Shown: one piece after another, positions 16,585 through 24,933 of the stretch
How positions within the stretch are numbered: position 1 is the stretch's first letter
Layout: each line of letters begins with the position of its first letter
Assembly (NCBI RefSeq): GCF_010747475.1
Contig: NZ_VSLZ01000012.1
Span: 1 to 40,470, forward strand
Reading direction: 5' to 3'
Source: Halorussus sp. MSC15.2
GTDB taxonomy: Archaea > Halobacteriota > Halobacteria > Halobacteriales > Haladaptataceae
Length of the DNA stretch: 40,470 nt
Notes under the pieces: generated by a model
Database searches by the model: none
Seen by the model: only the letters and a program-made list of their open reading frames with translations
Told to the model about the DNA's origin: nothing
Made by a program: the position numbers and the translations under genes

Positions 16585-17388
16585 TTACTGCGGTTTTACG
16601 TACTGCCGACAGGCTTTCTGGGGGTCGTCGGGGTCCTCTGTGACGAGACGATACGAATTTTTGACGTTCGCCCCAATCTTCGTTGACAGGACGACGGACA
16701 GTTCTGTGGAATCACCGCAGGTGAACTCAGTTCCGAAGAGGAACGGTCCGTCCACTGTAAAGAACTGTCTCGTTTCACCGGGGTGAAGAACGACGTTTTT
16801 CAGTCGGTCTCCCTCAAGCGTCTGGAGGCCGGAGAACGACGTGGCGGAGCGCTTCGGCCACGAACCCGGCACTCCCGGCATCCCGAGGAAGGTAATCTGC
16901 TGTGGAGTGGTACCCGTGTTGGAGAGTTCTAAATATGCCTGAAAGTATTTTTCTCCAGTCGGCCACTCGACGTCGTCGGTCTGAAGCCACGTCGCCACTC
17001 GGTCGATTTCCACGTTCGGATGGAGGTCTACCGACGCTTCACCGACAACTTCGCCAGACGAGACGGCGACTGCTCGATGGGTGCCACGCGGGACCGACTG
17101 TAAGACGTTGAACGAGGCTTTGGTTGACCCGGTCGGAATCGATTGTGACCCAAGCGATGGTGAGCCGTTCGGCCCAATGACGTTCACTTTCTCGACGTCT
17201 GCCTCGGAGGATAGGGAGACGACGAGTTTCGTGCCGTCGATAGAGGTGTCTTTGATAGCACCTTGTGTCTGTGTGGTCGGCGTGGTGGTCGAGTTTGATT
17301 CGGACGTATTGGAAAGCATTCCTGCACAGCCTGCAAGAGAGGTGAGTCCGGTCGTTCCGACGGCTTGGAGTAGGGTGCGACGATTCAT
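16585..17388 (-). CDS. Tat-exported lipoprotein of the secretion locus
   Basis: This 267-aa protein begins MNRRTLLQAVGTTGLTSLAG, a twin-arginine signal followed by the lipobox LAGC, so it should be exported folded and lipid-anchored on the outer face. A Ser/Thr-rich linker follows, then a beta-rich domain (KLVVSLSSEADVEKVNVIGP, and RQFFTVDGPFLFG near the end). An upstream in-frame ATG at 17406 would give six extra residues, but the A/T-rich box at 17417-17427 would place the transcript start near 17395, which favours 17388. It is co-transcribed with the VirB6-like gene and could play the part of a VirB7-like lipoprotein; that role is inference. Confidence 0.8.
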   Translation of the reverse strand: MNRRTLLQAVGTTGLTSLAGCAGMLSNTSESNSTTTPTTQTQGAIKDTSIDGTKLVVSLSSEADVEKVNVIGPNGSPSLGSQSIPTGSTKASFNVLQSVPRGTHRAVAVSSGEVVGEASVDLHPNVEIDRVATWLQTDDVEWPTGEKYFQAYLELSNTGTTPQQITFLGMPGVPGSWPKRSATSFSGLQTLEGDRLKNVVLHPGETRQFFTVDGPFLFGTEFTCGDSTELSVVLSTKIGANVKNSYRLVTEDPDDPQKACRQYVKPQ

Positions 17389-17416
17389 TTCTACTCGACC
17401 GGACATACTTTGCTCA

Positions 17417-17427
17417 TATTTTTATTA
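17417..17427 (-). promoter_or_regulatory. TATA-like box of the lipoprotein-VirB6 operon
   Basis: On the minus strand AATAAAAATAT, within a longer A/T stretch, lies about 34 nt upstream of the ATG at 17388 and only 16 nt upstream of the alternative ATG at 17406. This supports the shorter protein. Inverted repeat C lies about 230 bp further upstream. Confidence 0.45.
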
Positions 17428-17432
17428 CTTAA

Positions 17433-18411
17433 TTAACTTGAGTCACCATCTACAAGGGGATCGTCTCTACACGGATGCATCTGGAACCACGACGTACCGC
17501 GACCTCCACACCGAGGTTACAAAATACACGCTTCTCCCCTACAGGGGTAGGTCTGTAACGAGGTGTTGTGAGTCGTTGGTCTGAGCAGGGTCGATGGAAC
17601 GCTAATTCCTGTCCGAGATACCCAAATATATTCGGCACCGGGAGTGTTTGTCTGCCGTTAACCAATGGCAGTTAGACGAACGCTAGCTTGCAGTGGTTAG
17701 CGTAACGCAGTTCGGGTGTGACAGTCACGTCGGTCTTACCAGACGGTAAAAGACCGTCATTTAAATAGTATTTACTGTCTTCTACTATGCGTGGAAGTGA
17801 AAGCATTCCGAGTCAACGACGATGTTAATCTCGCCAGTGCGTGTGTCTTCCGTAATGTAGGAACGAACAATCTCCTAGTCAGTCGTCCGGTTGCCGAACT
17901 AGAAGTTTCATTTGGACTGCTTTCAACAAGTTCTACGACGTAACTTGAAGAACTCTATTGGTTTATAGAGCCACAGAGGAGTCCGAGCTGGCAACATCAA
18001 AAGGTGATATTCGAAAGATTTCCATTGAAGTAGGCTCTCGTTCTGTTGGTCAGAACTTACTATCCAAATTGCGGAGAGCATCTCGGCGGTCTGTATTTCT
18101 ACTTCTCCGGGACCTACTCCTCGCACGTCGTCGGTGCGTTATAACCCTCCATATCGGTCTGGTGTTCTTACCTAGCGAGAACATTCAGTCACCCTTCAGT
18201 CTACGGGTACTGTGCCTTCGTTACACTCTCGAGCGATTGAGAGCGTTTCTACCGTTAATATGACAGGGGTTGGATGTCAAAGGGCACATCGCAGTTGTAC
18301 AGACACGAATCCTGATGTGGTTAGAGCTCCCTGTGGAGAAGCCATTGATAGTCAATGTGAGCAGGGAGATATGCTTGCAACTGCATTCGACCATTCTACG
18401 CCAACAATAAT
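17433..18411. other. Divergent intergenic region of about 1 kb
   Basis: It separates the lipoprotein operon (minus) from the FG-GAP gene (plus). Inverted repeat C is at 17659-17699. A hairpin (CGGTCTTACC paired with GGTAAAAGACCG, about 17731-17756) lies directly before an A/T-rich box (ATTTAAATAG, about 17759) that could drive a short transcript, but only a 13-codon frame follows. No gene of credible composition was found in the rest. Confidence 0.4.
17659..17699. repeat. Inverted repeat C (TAACCAATG ... CAGTGGTTA)
   Basis: The arms 17659-17667 and 17691-17699 pair at 8 of 9 positions, with a total span of 41 bp as in site A. It lies about 270 bp upstream of the lipoprotein-VirB6 operon, at the outer edge of the secretion cassette. 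Together with site A it brackets every minus-strand gene of the secretion locus. Confidence 0.6.
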
Positions 18412-18421
18412 GCTATATGTT
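18412..18421 (+). promoter_or_regulatory. TATA-like box of the FG-GAP gene
   Basis: GCTATATGTT is centred about 26 nt upstream of the ATG at 18443. A Shine-Dalgarno GGAGGT (18433-18438) also lies 4 nt before that ATG. Both point to 18443 rather than to the several ATGs further upstream. Confidence 0.45.
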
Positions 18422-18442
18422 AGCATGCCTTTGGAGGTCTGT

Positions 18443-21253
18443 ATGATTCACGACCCCCACCCGACGGGTGACGACGAGGATGGGCGGAATCAGAGGGGTG
18501 CCGGTCTCCGGAGACGTGAAGTGATGAAGACAATGGGACTTGCTGGCGTCGCCGGACGGATACCAGAGGGGTTGGCATCGACCGTCAAAGAGTTGGCAGA
18601 CACCCCGACCACGGAACGGTGGAGCGAGCTTCAACCCTGTGGTGGTGCGATGAGACAGATTGCCAAACTTACCGCTAGCGATGTCACCTCGCGAGAGGCA
18701 TTCAGCAGCTCAATCGGTGTAAGTGGGGATGCCTCCACTGCCATCATCGGGGCAACCAAGGCCGACACTGAATCCGGTGAGACCGGCGCAGCCTATGTTT
18801 TTGACCGTACAGATGATGAATGGCCCCGAAACGAGACCGCCAAACTCTCGGCCAGCGACCGGCACGCCTCGGACTTCTTTGGGAGTTCAATCGGCGTAGA
18901 CGACGACGGTACGACCGCACTCGTGGGAGCTACTAAGGCCGACACCACGGCGGGACAGACGGGTGCCGCATACCTCTTCGAGCGCACGGACAGCGGATGG
19001 CCGACAACTGAGACTGCCAAGCTCTCGGCCAGCGACCCAGCCATCGACGATGCGTTCGGTTTCGCGGCGAGCGTGAGCGGTGACGCCACGTCTGCCATCG
19101 TGGGCGCACCCCGGGCTGACCCAACCGCCACCGACGAGGGGGCCGTCTACGTCTACGACCGTTCGAACGCCGGATGGCCGGAGACAGAGTCCGCGACTCT
19201 CCCTGTAAGCCGCCACGCCGAGCGAAACTTCTTCGGCTTCTCCGTGGACCTGAACGCCGACGGGACCGCCGCGGTCGTGGGGTCGCCCGGCGTGGACGCC
19301 GACGAGCGGCGAGACGCGGGCGCGGCCTACGCCTTCGAGCGCGCAGACGGCGACTGGACACAAACCGCCGCGTTCACCGCCGGCGACGGTGACCGGCTCG
19401 ACCTCTTCGGGAGGTCTGTCGGTGTGAGCGACGACGGAACGACCGCACTGGTCGGAGCCAGCTTCGGAGACACGGAGTTCGGCGAAACCGGCGCGGCCTA
19501 CGCCTTCGAACGAGCCGACGGTGACTGGTCGAGCGCAACGAAGCTCATCCCGAGTGACGGCGAATCCGAGGATGGCTTCGGCGGAGCAATCGAGTTGTCA
19601 GCCGACGGAACGGCCGCGCTCGTGGGCGCACCGAAGGCCACCACCGAGGCGGGCGAGACGGGTGCGGCCTACGCGTTCCGGCGGTCCGAGAGTTGGTGGC
19701 CGGAAACCGAGACGGCGAAACTCACTCCGAGCGACGCTGGCGCGGGGGCGAACTTCGGTGACACAATGGGGGTGAGCGACGACGTTACTGCGGCACTGGT
19801 TGGGGCCACCGGGGCCGACGCCGCCGGCAGAGACTCGGGGACCGTGTACGCCTTCGGCGGGCGGGCCCGGAGGCTCTCGTCACTCGTGGACGAGAAACGG
19901 ACCCGAATCGAGGCCATCCGCGACATGGTCGCCTCCTCGACCGGCGACGACGGAGTCGAGAATCGGGTCGACGGGGAGGCCGAGGTGTTCCTTGACCGCG
20001 TCACCAGCGAATGCGGGTCCGCGTCGAGTTCGGAACTCCGGCAGTTCCAGGAGGCGCTTGAACGGATGGTCGCCGCCGAAGATGTGACCGAAGCCGCGAC
20101 CGAGGCCGGAACCGAAAGCGGCGGCCTGATAGACAGAACGACCTCGAACATCTGGTCGCTCAGCGTCTCTATCGCCACGAAGTACGTCACAGACAAGGCG
20201 TCCTCCCTTCTCCAGAAAGGTGTCAACTCAATCGTGAAACGCCTCCAGAGCGTCTCGCAGGGGACGCTCGACTCGCTTCTCGGCAAAGGCATCATCGACT
20301 CCGAGACCGCAGACGACGTCCTCCAGCAGGTGTCGACACTCAAGCAGGAACACGCCGATGCATTCAGTTCCATCAGTGAAAACGACAAGGAGGAACTTGT
20401 CAGGGAATTCACGGACAAGGGAACAAAGGAGGCATACGGTCTCGCCGAGAGAAACGGGCTCACGAGCGCGCTGGAGGACGGCACCGAGTTCGCAAAGGGG
20501 AAGATAAATGATGCGTTGTTCGGGTCGGTGTACTTCCTCGACACGCCCGAACCGATACCACCTGTCCACGTCCCGACACCGGACGAGTTGACCATCCCGG
20601 ACCTCCACGTAGAAGTTCCGTTTCCGGACGAACTGGTCCCATGGTGGCTGGAAGGGACGGTCGAGTCGCTCACCTCGCTGGAGGTGCCCGACAACATCGA
20701 TTTCGACCTCAGAACGCCCGACCTTGACCTGCCGGAGATGGGAATTCTCGACGACATCAATGACGTACGAGCCGGCGCGGGCGTCGAACTCGCCGACGTC
20801 GACGGTATCTCGCCGACCATCGACGGCCGCGTCCGCACGCTCAACGATAATCTTGGCGACCTGTCGGAACAGCAGTCGCAGATGCGCGACAGGGTGGTGA
20901 GCATAACGGGTGACGGAATCGGAAACATCGTCAGTTTCACCGAGCGTTTCATAGCCATAATCGAGCAGATAGCCGAGAAGATAGAGGAAAAAGCCAAGAA
21001 CCTGAACCAGCTCGCCATGATTCTCGGACTCGTCGGCGCTGCGCTGTTGCTCACACCGATTGGGCCGGTTCTACTACTCAAAGCGGCTATTGTGCTCACC
21101 AAGGCTGTCGCGGTCCTCTCAAGCCTGCAAATGGCGCTCGACGCGATTCAGATTGCGGTGGGGGCGGGAACGCTGAAGTACGTCGAGACGGTCCACCACA
21201 TCGGCACCGGTGCCGTGGTCGGCTCCCCGTTGGAGGGGGTCACCATTGACTGA
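18443..21253 (+). CDS. Tat-exported FG-GAP beta-propeller surface protein
   Basis: This 936-aa protein starts at the ATG preceded by GGAGGT; longer starts back to 18212 add a Cys-rich, non-haloarchaeal-looking stretch. Residues about 24-50 hold a twin-arginine signal (LRRREVMKTMGLAGVAG), although its hydrophobic core is weak. Residues about 70-500 contain seven or so integrin-type FG-GAP blades, each with a core like DFFGSSIGVDDDGTTALVGA and a closing GAAYxFERxD. A helical region follows, then a Pro/Asp-rich segment and two adjacent C-terminal hydrophobic helices (AMILGLVGAALLLTPIGP, LLKAAIVLTKAVAVL), suggesting a membrane anchor. FG-GAP propellers usually mediate binding or adhesion; no ligand can be named. 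Its stop overlaps the next gene. Confidence 0.85.
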   Translation: MIHDPHPTGDDEDGRNQRGAGLRRREVMKTMGLAGVAGRIPEGLASTVKELADTPTTERWSELQPCGGAMRQIAKLTASDVTSREAFSSSIGVSGDASTAIIGATKADTESGETGAAYVFDRTDDEWPRNETAKLSASDRHASDFFGSSIGVDDDGTTALVGATKADTTAGQTGAAYLFERTDSGWPTTETAKLSASDPAIDDAFGFAASVSGDATSAIVGAPRADPTATDEGAVYVYDRSNAGWPETESATLPVSRHAERNFFGFSVDLNADGTAAVVGSPGVDADERRDAGAAYAFERADGDWTQTAAFTAGDGDRLDLFGRSVGVSDDGTTALVGASFGDTEFGETGAAYAFERADGDWSSATKLIPSDGESEDGFGGAIELSADGTAALVGAPKATTEAGETGAAYAFRRSESWWPETETAKLTPSDAGAGANFGDTMGVSDDVTAALVGATGADAAGRDSGTVYAFGGRARRLSSLVDEKRTRIEAIRDMVASSTGDDGVENRVDGEAEVFLDRVTSECGSASSSELRQFQEALERMVAAEDVTEAATEAGTESGGLIDRTTSNIWSLSVSIATKYVTDKASSLLQKGVNSIVKRLQSVSQGTLDSLLGKGIIDSETADDVLQQVSTLKQEHADAFSSISENDKEELVREFTDKGTKEAYGLAERNGLTSALEDGTEFAKGKINDALFGSVYFLDTPEPIPPVHVPTPDELTIPDLHVEVPFPDELVPWWLEGTVESLTSLEVPDNIDFDLRTPDLDLPEMGILDDINDVRAGAGVELADVDGISPTIDGRVRTLNDNLGDLSEQQSQMRDRVVSITGDGIGNIVSFTERFIAIIEQIAEKIEEKAKNLNQLAMILGLVGAALLLTPIGPVLLLKAAIVLTKAVAVLSSLQMALDAIQIAVGAGTLKYVETVHHIGTGAVVGSPLEGVTID

Positions 21254-22280
21254 CGAGCGACTGGTTGAGTTCCGCGAAGCGCTCCAAGCCGGACGAGTCG
21301 CGGACGCGATGGGACAGTTCGACGCGGTCGAAGCGGCGTTCGGGGACCGCGAAGAGTTCGAGCGTTCGATGCGGACGCTCGCCCGTAGCGTCATCGCTCG
21401 GACCCCCGCGTCGGACCGGGCCAACGCTCGCGCGCGCCAGCTCGTCGTGTCGGCGACCGAAGCCCAGCAAGCGCGGCTCGGATTCAACGTCGGCTTCGTC
21501 GGCTTCGTCGGCGGCAACGTCTCGCCCGAACAGCTGGTCGAACGGGTGAACTCGGTCATCAACGCCCACAAGACCGTCGACGAGGAGGCCGAGCGCCTCC
21601 GGAAGCGGAAGCAGAGTGTCGAGCTTCCGCCGCTGCTGTCGCTCCGCGGACTAACCGAGCGGACCGTCTCGAAGGGGGACGAAATCGCAGTGGAGTACGC
21701 CCTCGATAACATCGGCACGCGCCCCGTTCGCAACGTCACGCTCTCTGTCGAGGGGTACGACCTCGAGCCGACGCCCCGCTCGATGGACAAACTCACCCCG
21801 GACGCGGTCACGTCCATCACACTCGCCGGCACCGCCGTCGAGGCGGGGGACTTCGGGGTCGAACTTCGAGCGTCGGCTGAGCGGGCGACCGACTCCCACC
21901 GGCTGGCGCTGTCGGTGCTCGAAGAGGGGAAGTATCTCGAACGGGCGGTCGCCGCGGTCGGCGACCTTGAAGCGAGGGTCGCATCGCTGGACGGGTCACG
22001 CGATGCCGAGTGGGAGAACGGCGGGCCGGAACTGCTGTCGAAGATACTAGACTCGGTTCGGGAGTCTCTAGAGCAGGCGGTATCCGTCGCCGGAACCGAC
22101 GGTGAGCAGCGCGAAGTCGACGCACACGTTTACGAGGCGAAGCGACTGTTGAAAGTGTTCGTCCGGGTTGTCGAAGGGGCTCCGGACTCAGAGCTCTCGC
22201 CTCAGAACCGGGGCGTCCTCGTCCAAGACGCGCGCGACGCGATAGCAACGCTGGACACCGCGCTCCGAAGCGACCGCTGA
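21246..22280 (+). CDS. Hypothetical protein coupled to the FG-GAP gene
   Basis: This 344-aa acidic protein has no signal peptide. It probably starts with TTG at 21246, which overlaps the preceding stop (TTGACTGA) and has GGAGG about 9 nt upstream; an earlier in-frame start at 21210 lies inside the FG-GAP gene. The N-terminal 130 residues look helical. A beta-rich segment at about 150-225 (GDEIAVEYALDNIGTRPVRN, TLSVEGYDLEP) resembles CARDB/NEW3-type Ig-like folds, and a helical C-terminal end follows. A short hydrophobic GFNVGFVGFVGGN at about 78-90 is too weak for a sure membrane span. Function unknown; the coupling suggests it works with the propeller protein. Confidence 0.7.
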   Translation: MTDERLVEFREALQAGRVADAMGQFDAVEAAFGDREEFERSMRTLARSVIARTPASDRANARARQLVVSATEAQQARLGFNVGFVGFVGGNVSPEQLVERVNSVINAHKTVDEEAERLRKRKQSVELPPLLSLRGLTERTVSKGDEIAVEYALDNIGTRPVRNVTLSVEGYDLEPTPRSMDKLTPDAVTSITLAGTAVEAGDFGVELRASAERATDSHRLALSVLEEGKYLERAVAAVGDLEARVASLDGSRDAEWENGGPELLSKILDSVRESLEQAVSVAGTDGEQREVDAHVYEAKRLLKVFVRVVEGAPDSELSPQNRGVLVQDARDAIATLDTALRSDR

Positions 22281-22310
22281 GTGACCTGGCCCCGACTCCA
22301 AACCGTCCGA

Positions 22311-22535
22311 TTACCCGCCCATACCGGTGCTGGCTGCGATTATCGTGAGCCAAATCCCGACGAGCAGTATCAAGAGCGCGACAGCGCGCCCGACGAAGCG
22401 GCGGAGCACACCCAACTCCGACGGAGTGGGCTTCGGCCTACCGGCGGTGACGATGAAGGGCCACTTCAGGTTCCAGAGGCCGGCGGCGACGAAGAAGAGG
22501 CCGAACGCCAGCAGGACGAGCCAGTCGGTCGCCAC
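22311..22535 (-). CDS. Small two-span membrane protein
   Basis: This 74-aa protein starts at GTG 22535, one base after the stop of the upstream beta-helix gene, and is probably translated by coupling. Two hydrophobic segments (WLVLLAFGLFFVAAGLWNL and VALLILLVGIWLTIIAA) flank a basic loop (RPKPTPSELGVLRRFVGR), giving an N-out/C-out or N-in/C-in hairpin. The same frame is open to 22667, but the extension is Arg-rich and lies inside the upstream gene. Function unknown; it is the last gene of the surface-protein operon. Confidence 0.6.
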   Translation of the reverse strand: MATDWLVLLAFGLFFVAAGLWNLKWPFIVTAGRPKPTPSELGVLRRFVGRAVALLILLVGIWLTIIAASTGMGG

Positions 22536-22536
22536 G

Positions 22537-24933
22537 CTACGGACTCCTCCCCAGCGAGGTACGTCGTGTGGGTGTCCGTTGACCTGCCTGGTCGAGCGGC
22601 GGTTCGCTTCGGGCGGCGGTCGCAGTCGTCTCTGCCGTGGCGTTCGTCCGACCGAGTAGAGCGACAACGACGGTTTCTCCGGCAGGCGTGATGTTCGCGG
22701 ACACGACGTTCCGCTCGGTGTTGACCTCGTTCGTGCTAGGGGCGATCGTCCAAGTACCCTTGAATAGCCACGTGCGAATCGAGTCCTCCGTCACGTTCGC
22801 TTCGGCGACCGCCGCTTGGGGGTAGCTCACGGTCAGCGAGAGCCGCGAGTCCGAACTCATGCCCGTCACGGCGACGAACCGGCCGAGCACCGCGCGGTTG
22901 TCGGGGACGGCCGGCGGGGAGTGAACCGTTCCGAGCGCGATGTCCCGGCCGTCGAACGAGACCGTCGCGGAGTCCAGCGCGAATCCCCGGACGCTGTTGT
23001 TAACGGAGCCGGCGGTTCCGACGAAGTCCCAGCCGGCGCTGTCCGAGACGGTGGTCGCCACGAAGGTGTTGTCCTGCGATTGGAACAGCCGGACGCCGTC
23101 GCCGTTCCCCACGGCCGAGACGTTCGCCACCCTGTTGGCGTCACTGGTAGCAAGGCGGATGCCGGCGTCGTCGTTGCGACTGACGGTGACGTTCCGCACT
23201 CGGTTGCGACGGCTGGCCGACAGGTGGAAACCCGACCCGCCGTTTCGGCTGGCGGTCACGTTCGAGATGACGATGCTCTCCGACCGGAACAGGAGGATTC
23301 CATCGTCGCCGTTCCTGTTCACGGTACTGTTCGACAGCACCGAAATATGGCTATCCCGGATAGAGACGCCGAAGGCGCCGTTTCCGTTGGCGTTGACCTC
23401 GGAGAGCGTGTTGTTCCGACCAGTGACCCGGATTCCGGTTCTAAGGTTCGCCGTGGCGGTGGTCTTAAAGAGGACGTTGTGTCTCCCCGAAAGGTCGACA
23501 CCGCTTTCGGCGTTAGTTGCCGCGAGGTTGTTAATGAGGAAGTTTCCGTGTGACAAGGAGACTACGACTCCGTCTCGATTGGCGACGGCCTTGTTGTCGA
23601 CAAGTCGGTTTCGGTGAGACCCGCGAAGATGAATGCCGACGCCGTTTTTTGAGACGGTGTTGTTGTCTAGGGTGTTCCTGTGCGCCGACGAGAGGCGTAC
23701 GCCGACGGCGTTGTTGGTCGCTCGGTTTGAGCGTATCTGGTTGTCGGAACTGTTGAGGACGATAAGGCCGGCCGAGCGATTCGGCTCTGTAGTCTGGTTG
23801 TTCGGGGGTGTCGCTCTTGACGTACCGGGGACAGGGCCGACAGCCGAGGTGCTTCCTAGATTACGTACGAGTCGGTTTCCGGCGATTAGGTTACTTTCCG
23901 AACCGGCCAGCGCGATACCTGCGGCGTTGTCAGTGGCGGTGTTGTTCCTTACTGTAGTGTCGGCGGCTAGCCGGAGTAAAACGCCCACCGAGTTGTTCGA
24001 AGCCAAGTTCGCCGAGACGGCGGTCTCGGTAGCCCGGCGGACCCGGATACCGCTCTCGGTGTTTCCGCTTACTTCGTTATCAATTAATGAGTTCCCGCCG
24101 CTCTCAGCTTCAACGGCGATACCGTCGCGGCCATTTCGGCTCGCCTCGTTCGCCCGTAATGCGTTGTCGTCCGCGGCAATTAGGAGAACGCCACTGTGTT
24201 CGTTATGGGTCACGTGATTGTCGGTGAGGGTATTGGAGGTGCTATTGAGGAGGAAAACACCGACGCTGTTCTGGGATACGGTGTTTCCTCGCAGCCAGTT
24301 TCCGTCTGCCGAGTTGAGTTCTATTCCGTCGTCGGTGTTCGCAACTACCTCGTTCTCCGACAACGTGTTACTGGTAGCGTTGACAAGAGAGATGCCGTTC
24401 TCTGTATTCCTCGTAACCGTGTTGTCCACGAGTGTCGCGTTCTCGGAGTCGACGACTGCCATGCCGAACGTGTTGTTCACGGCGAGGCTATTTACGACCG
24501 TAACGTCGGCCGAGAACAAGAGTCCGACACCAACGTCGACGTTCGACTGCGTAGTCACGTTCACGATTGTCTTTCCGCTGCCGTTTTCGTAGCGGATGCC
24601 CGTCCCCCAATCGGAGACGGTCAGGTTCTGAACGGTGACGTTCGAGTTGGACTGCGGACCGACGTACACGCCGACCGTCCCATTGGTGTCGCCGCCAGTA
24701 ATCGTGTGATTGCCCCCGTCCAAGACTACGTCGCTCACCTGGATTCGAACGCAGACTTCGGTCGTCCGGTTCACAACGTCGGTCGAAAGATGGTAAGTTC
24801 CCGGTGTATCGATGACGGTACATGAGCGAATCGGCGTCGGGGCCGCAGCGTCGGGACCGGTCGTCGCCGCGGCTCCCGCACCGACCGATACGAGGACCAA
24901 CAGAGAAACGAGAACCGACCAGTAATCGTTCAT
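22537..24933 (-). CDS. NosD-like right-handed parallel beta-helix protein
   Basis: This 798-aa secreted protein begins with a Sec-type signal (YWSVLVSLLVLVSVGAGAAA). About 450-500 residues consist of beta-helix coils of about 22-24 residues, with recurring N-x-T/V-x-x-N motifs such as NTENGISLVNATSNTLSENE and NGGSGFHLSASRRNRVRNV, typical of NosD/PbH1 proteins. The C-terminal 200 residues are Ser/Thr-rich and may link it to the cell surface. NosD-like proteins bind polysaccharide or act as surface or copper-related proteins; no specific substrate is visible. It overlaps the upstream gene by 4 bp (ATGA) and is followed after 1 nt by the 74-aa membrane protein, so all three form an operon. Confidence 0.85.
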   Translation of the reverse strand: MNDYWSVLVSLLVLVSVGAGAAATTGPDAAAPTPIRSCTVIDTPGTYHLSTDVVNRTTEVCVRIQVSDVVLDGGNHTITGGDTNGTVGVYVGPQSNSNVTVQNLTVSDWGTGIRYENGSGKTIVNVTTQSNVDVGVGLLFSADVTVVNSLAVNNTFGMAVVDSENATLVDNTVTRNTENGISLVNATSNTLSENEVVANTDDGIELNSADGNWLRGNTVSQNSVGVFLLNSTSNTLTDNHVTHNEHSGVLLIAADDNALRANEASRNGRDGIAVEAESGGNSLIDNEVSGNTESGIRVRRATETAVSANLASNNSVGVLLRLAADTTVRNNTATDNAAGIALAGSESNLIAGNRLVRNLGSTSAVGPVPGTSRATPPNNQTTEPNRSAGLIVLNSSDNQIRSNRATNNAVGVRLSSAHRNTLDNNTVSKNGVGIHLRGSHRNRLVDNKAVANRDGVVVSLSHGNFLINNLAATNAESGVDLSGRHNVLFKTTATANLRTGIRVTGRNNTLSEVNANGNGAFGVSIRDSHISVLSNSTVNRNGDDGILLFRSESIVISNVTASRNGGSGFHLSASRRNRVRNVTVSRNDDAGIRLATSDANRVANVSAVGNGDGVRLFQSQDNTFVATTVSDSAGWDFVGTAGSVNNSVRGFALDSATVSFDGRDIALGTVHSPPAVPDNRAVLGRFVAVTGMSSDSRLSLTVSYPQAAVAEANVTEDSIRTWLFKGTWTIAPSTNEVNTERNVVSANITPAGETVVVALLGRTNATAETTATAARSEPPLDQAGQRTPTRRTSLGRSP

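Larger units (their letters stand above)
1824..17699 (-). mobile_element. Conjugation-type secretion cassette bounded by inverted repeats A and C
   Basis: Seven minus-strand genes (lipoprotein, VirB6-like, split surface protein, PrgI/VirB3-like, VirB4, partner, VirD4-like) form one block. Copies of the same inverted repeat flank it at both ends, with one more inside. This gene set is typical of haloarchaeal plasmids and integrative elements that encode mating functions. No relaxase, integrase, replication gene or att duplication was recognised, so the true element may be larger than this block. Confidence 0.4.

Noticed and set aside
19669-21102. Long minus-strand frame of 477 codons
   Set aside because: It is a Ser/Arg-rich shadow of the FG-GAP gene, as expected in high-GC DNA.
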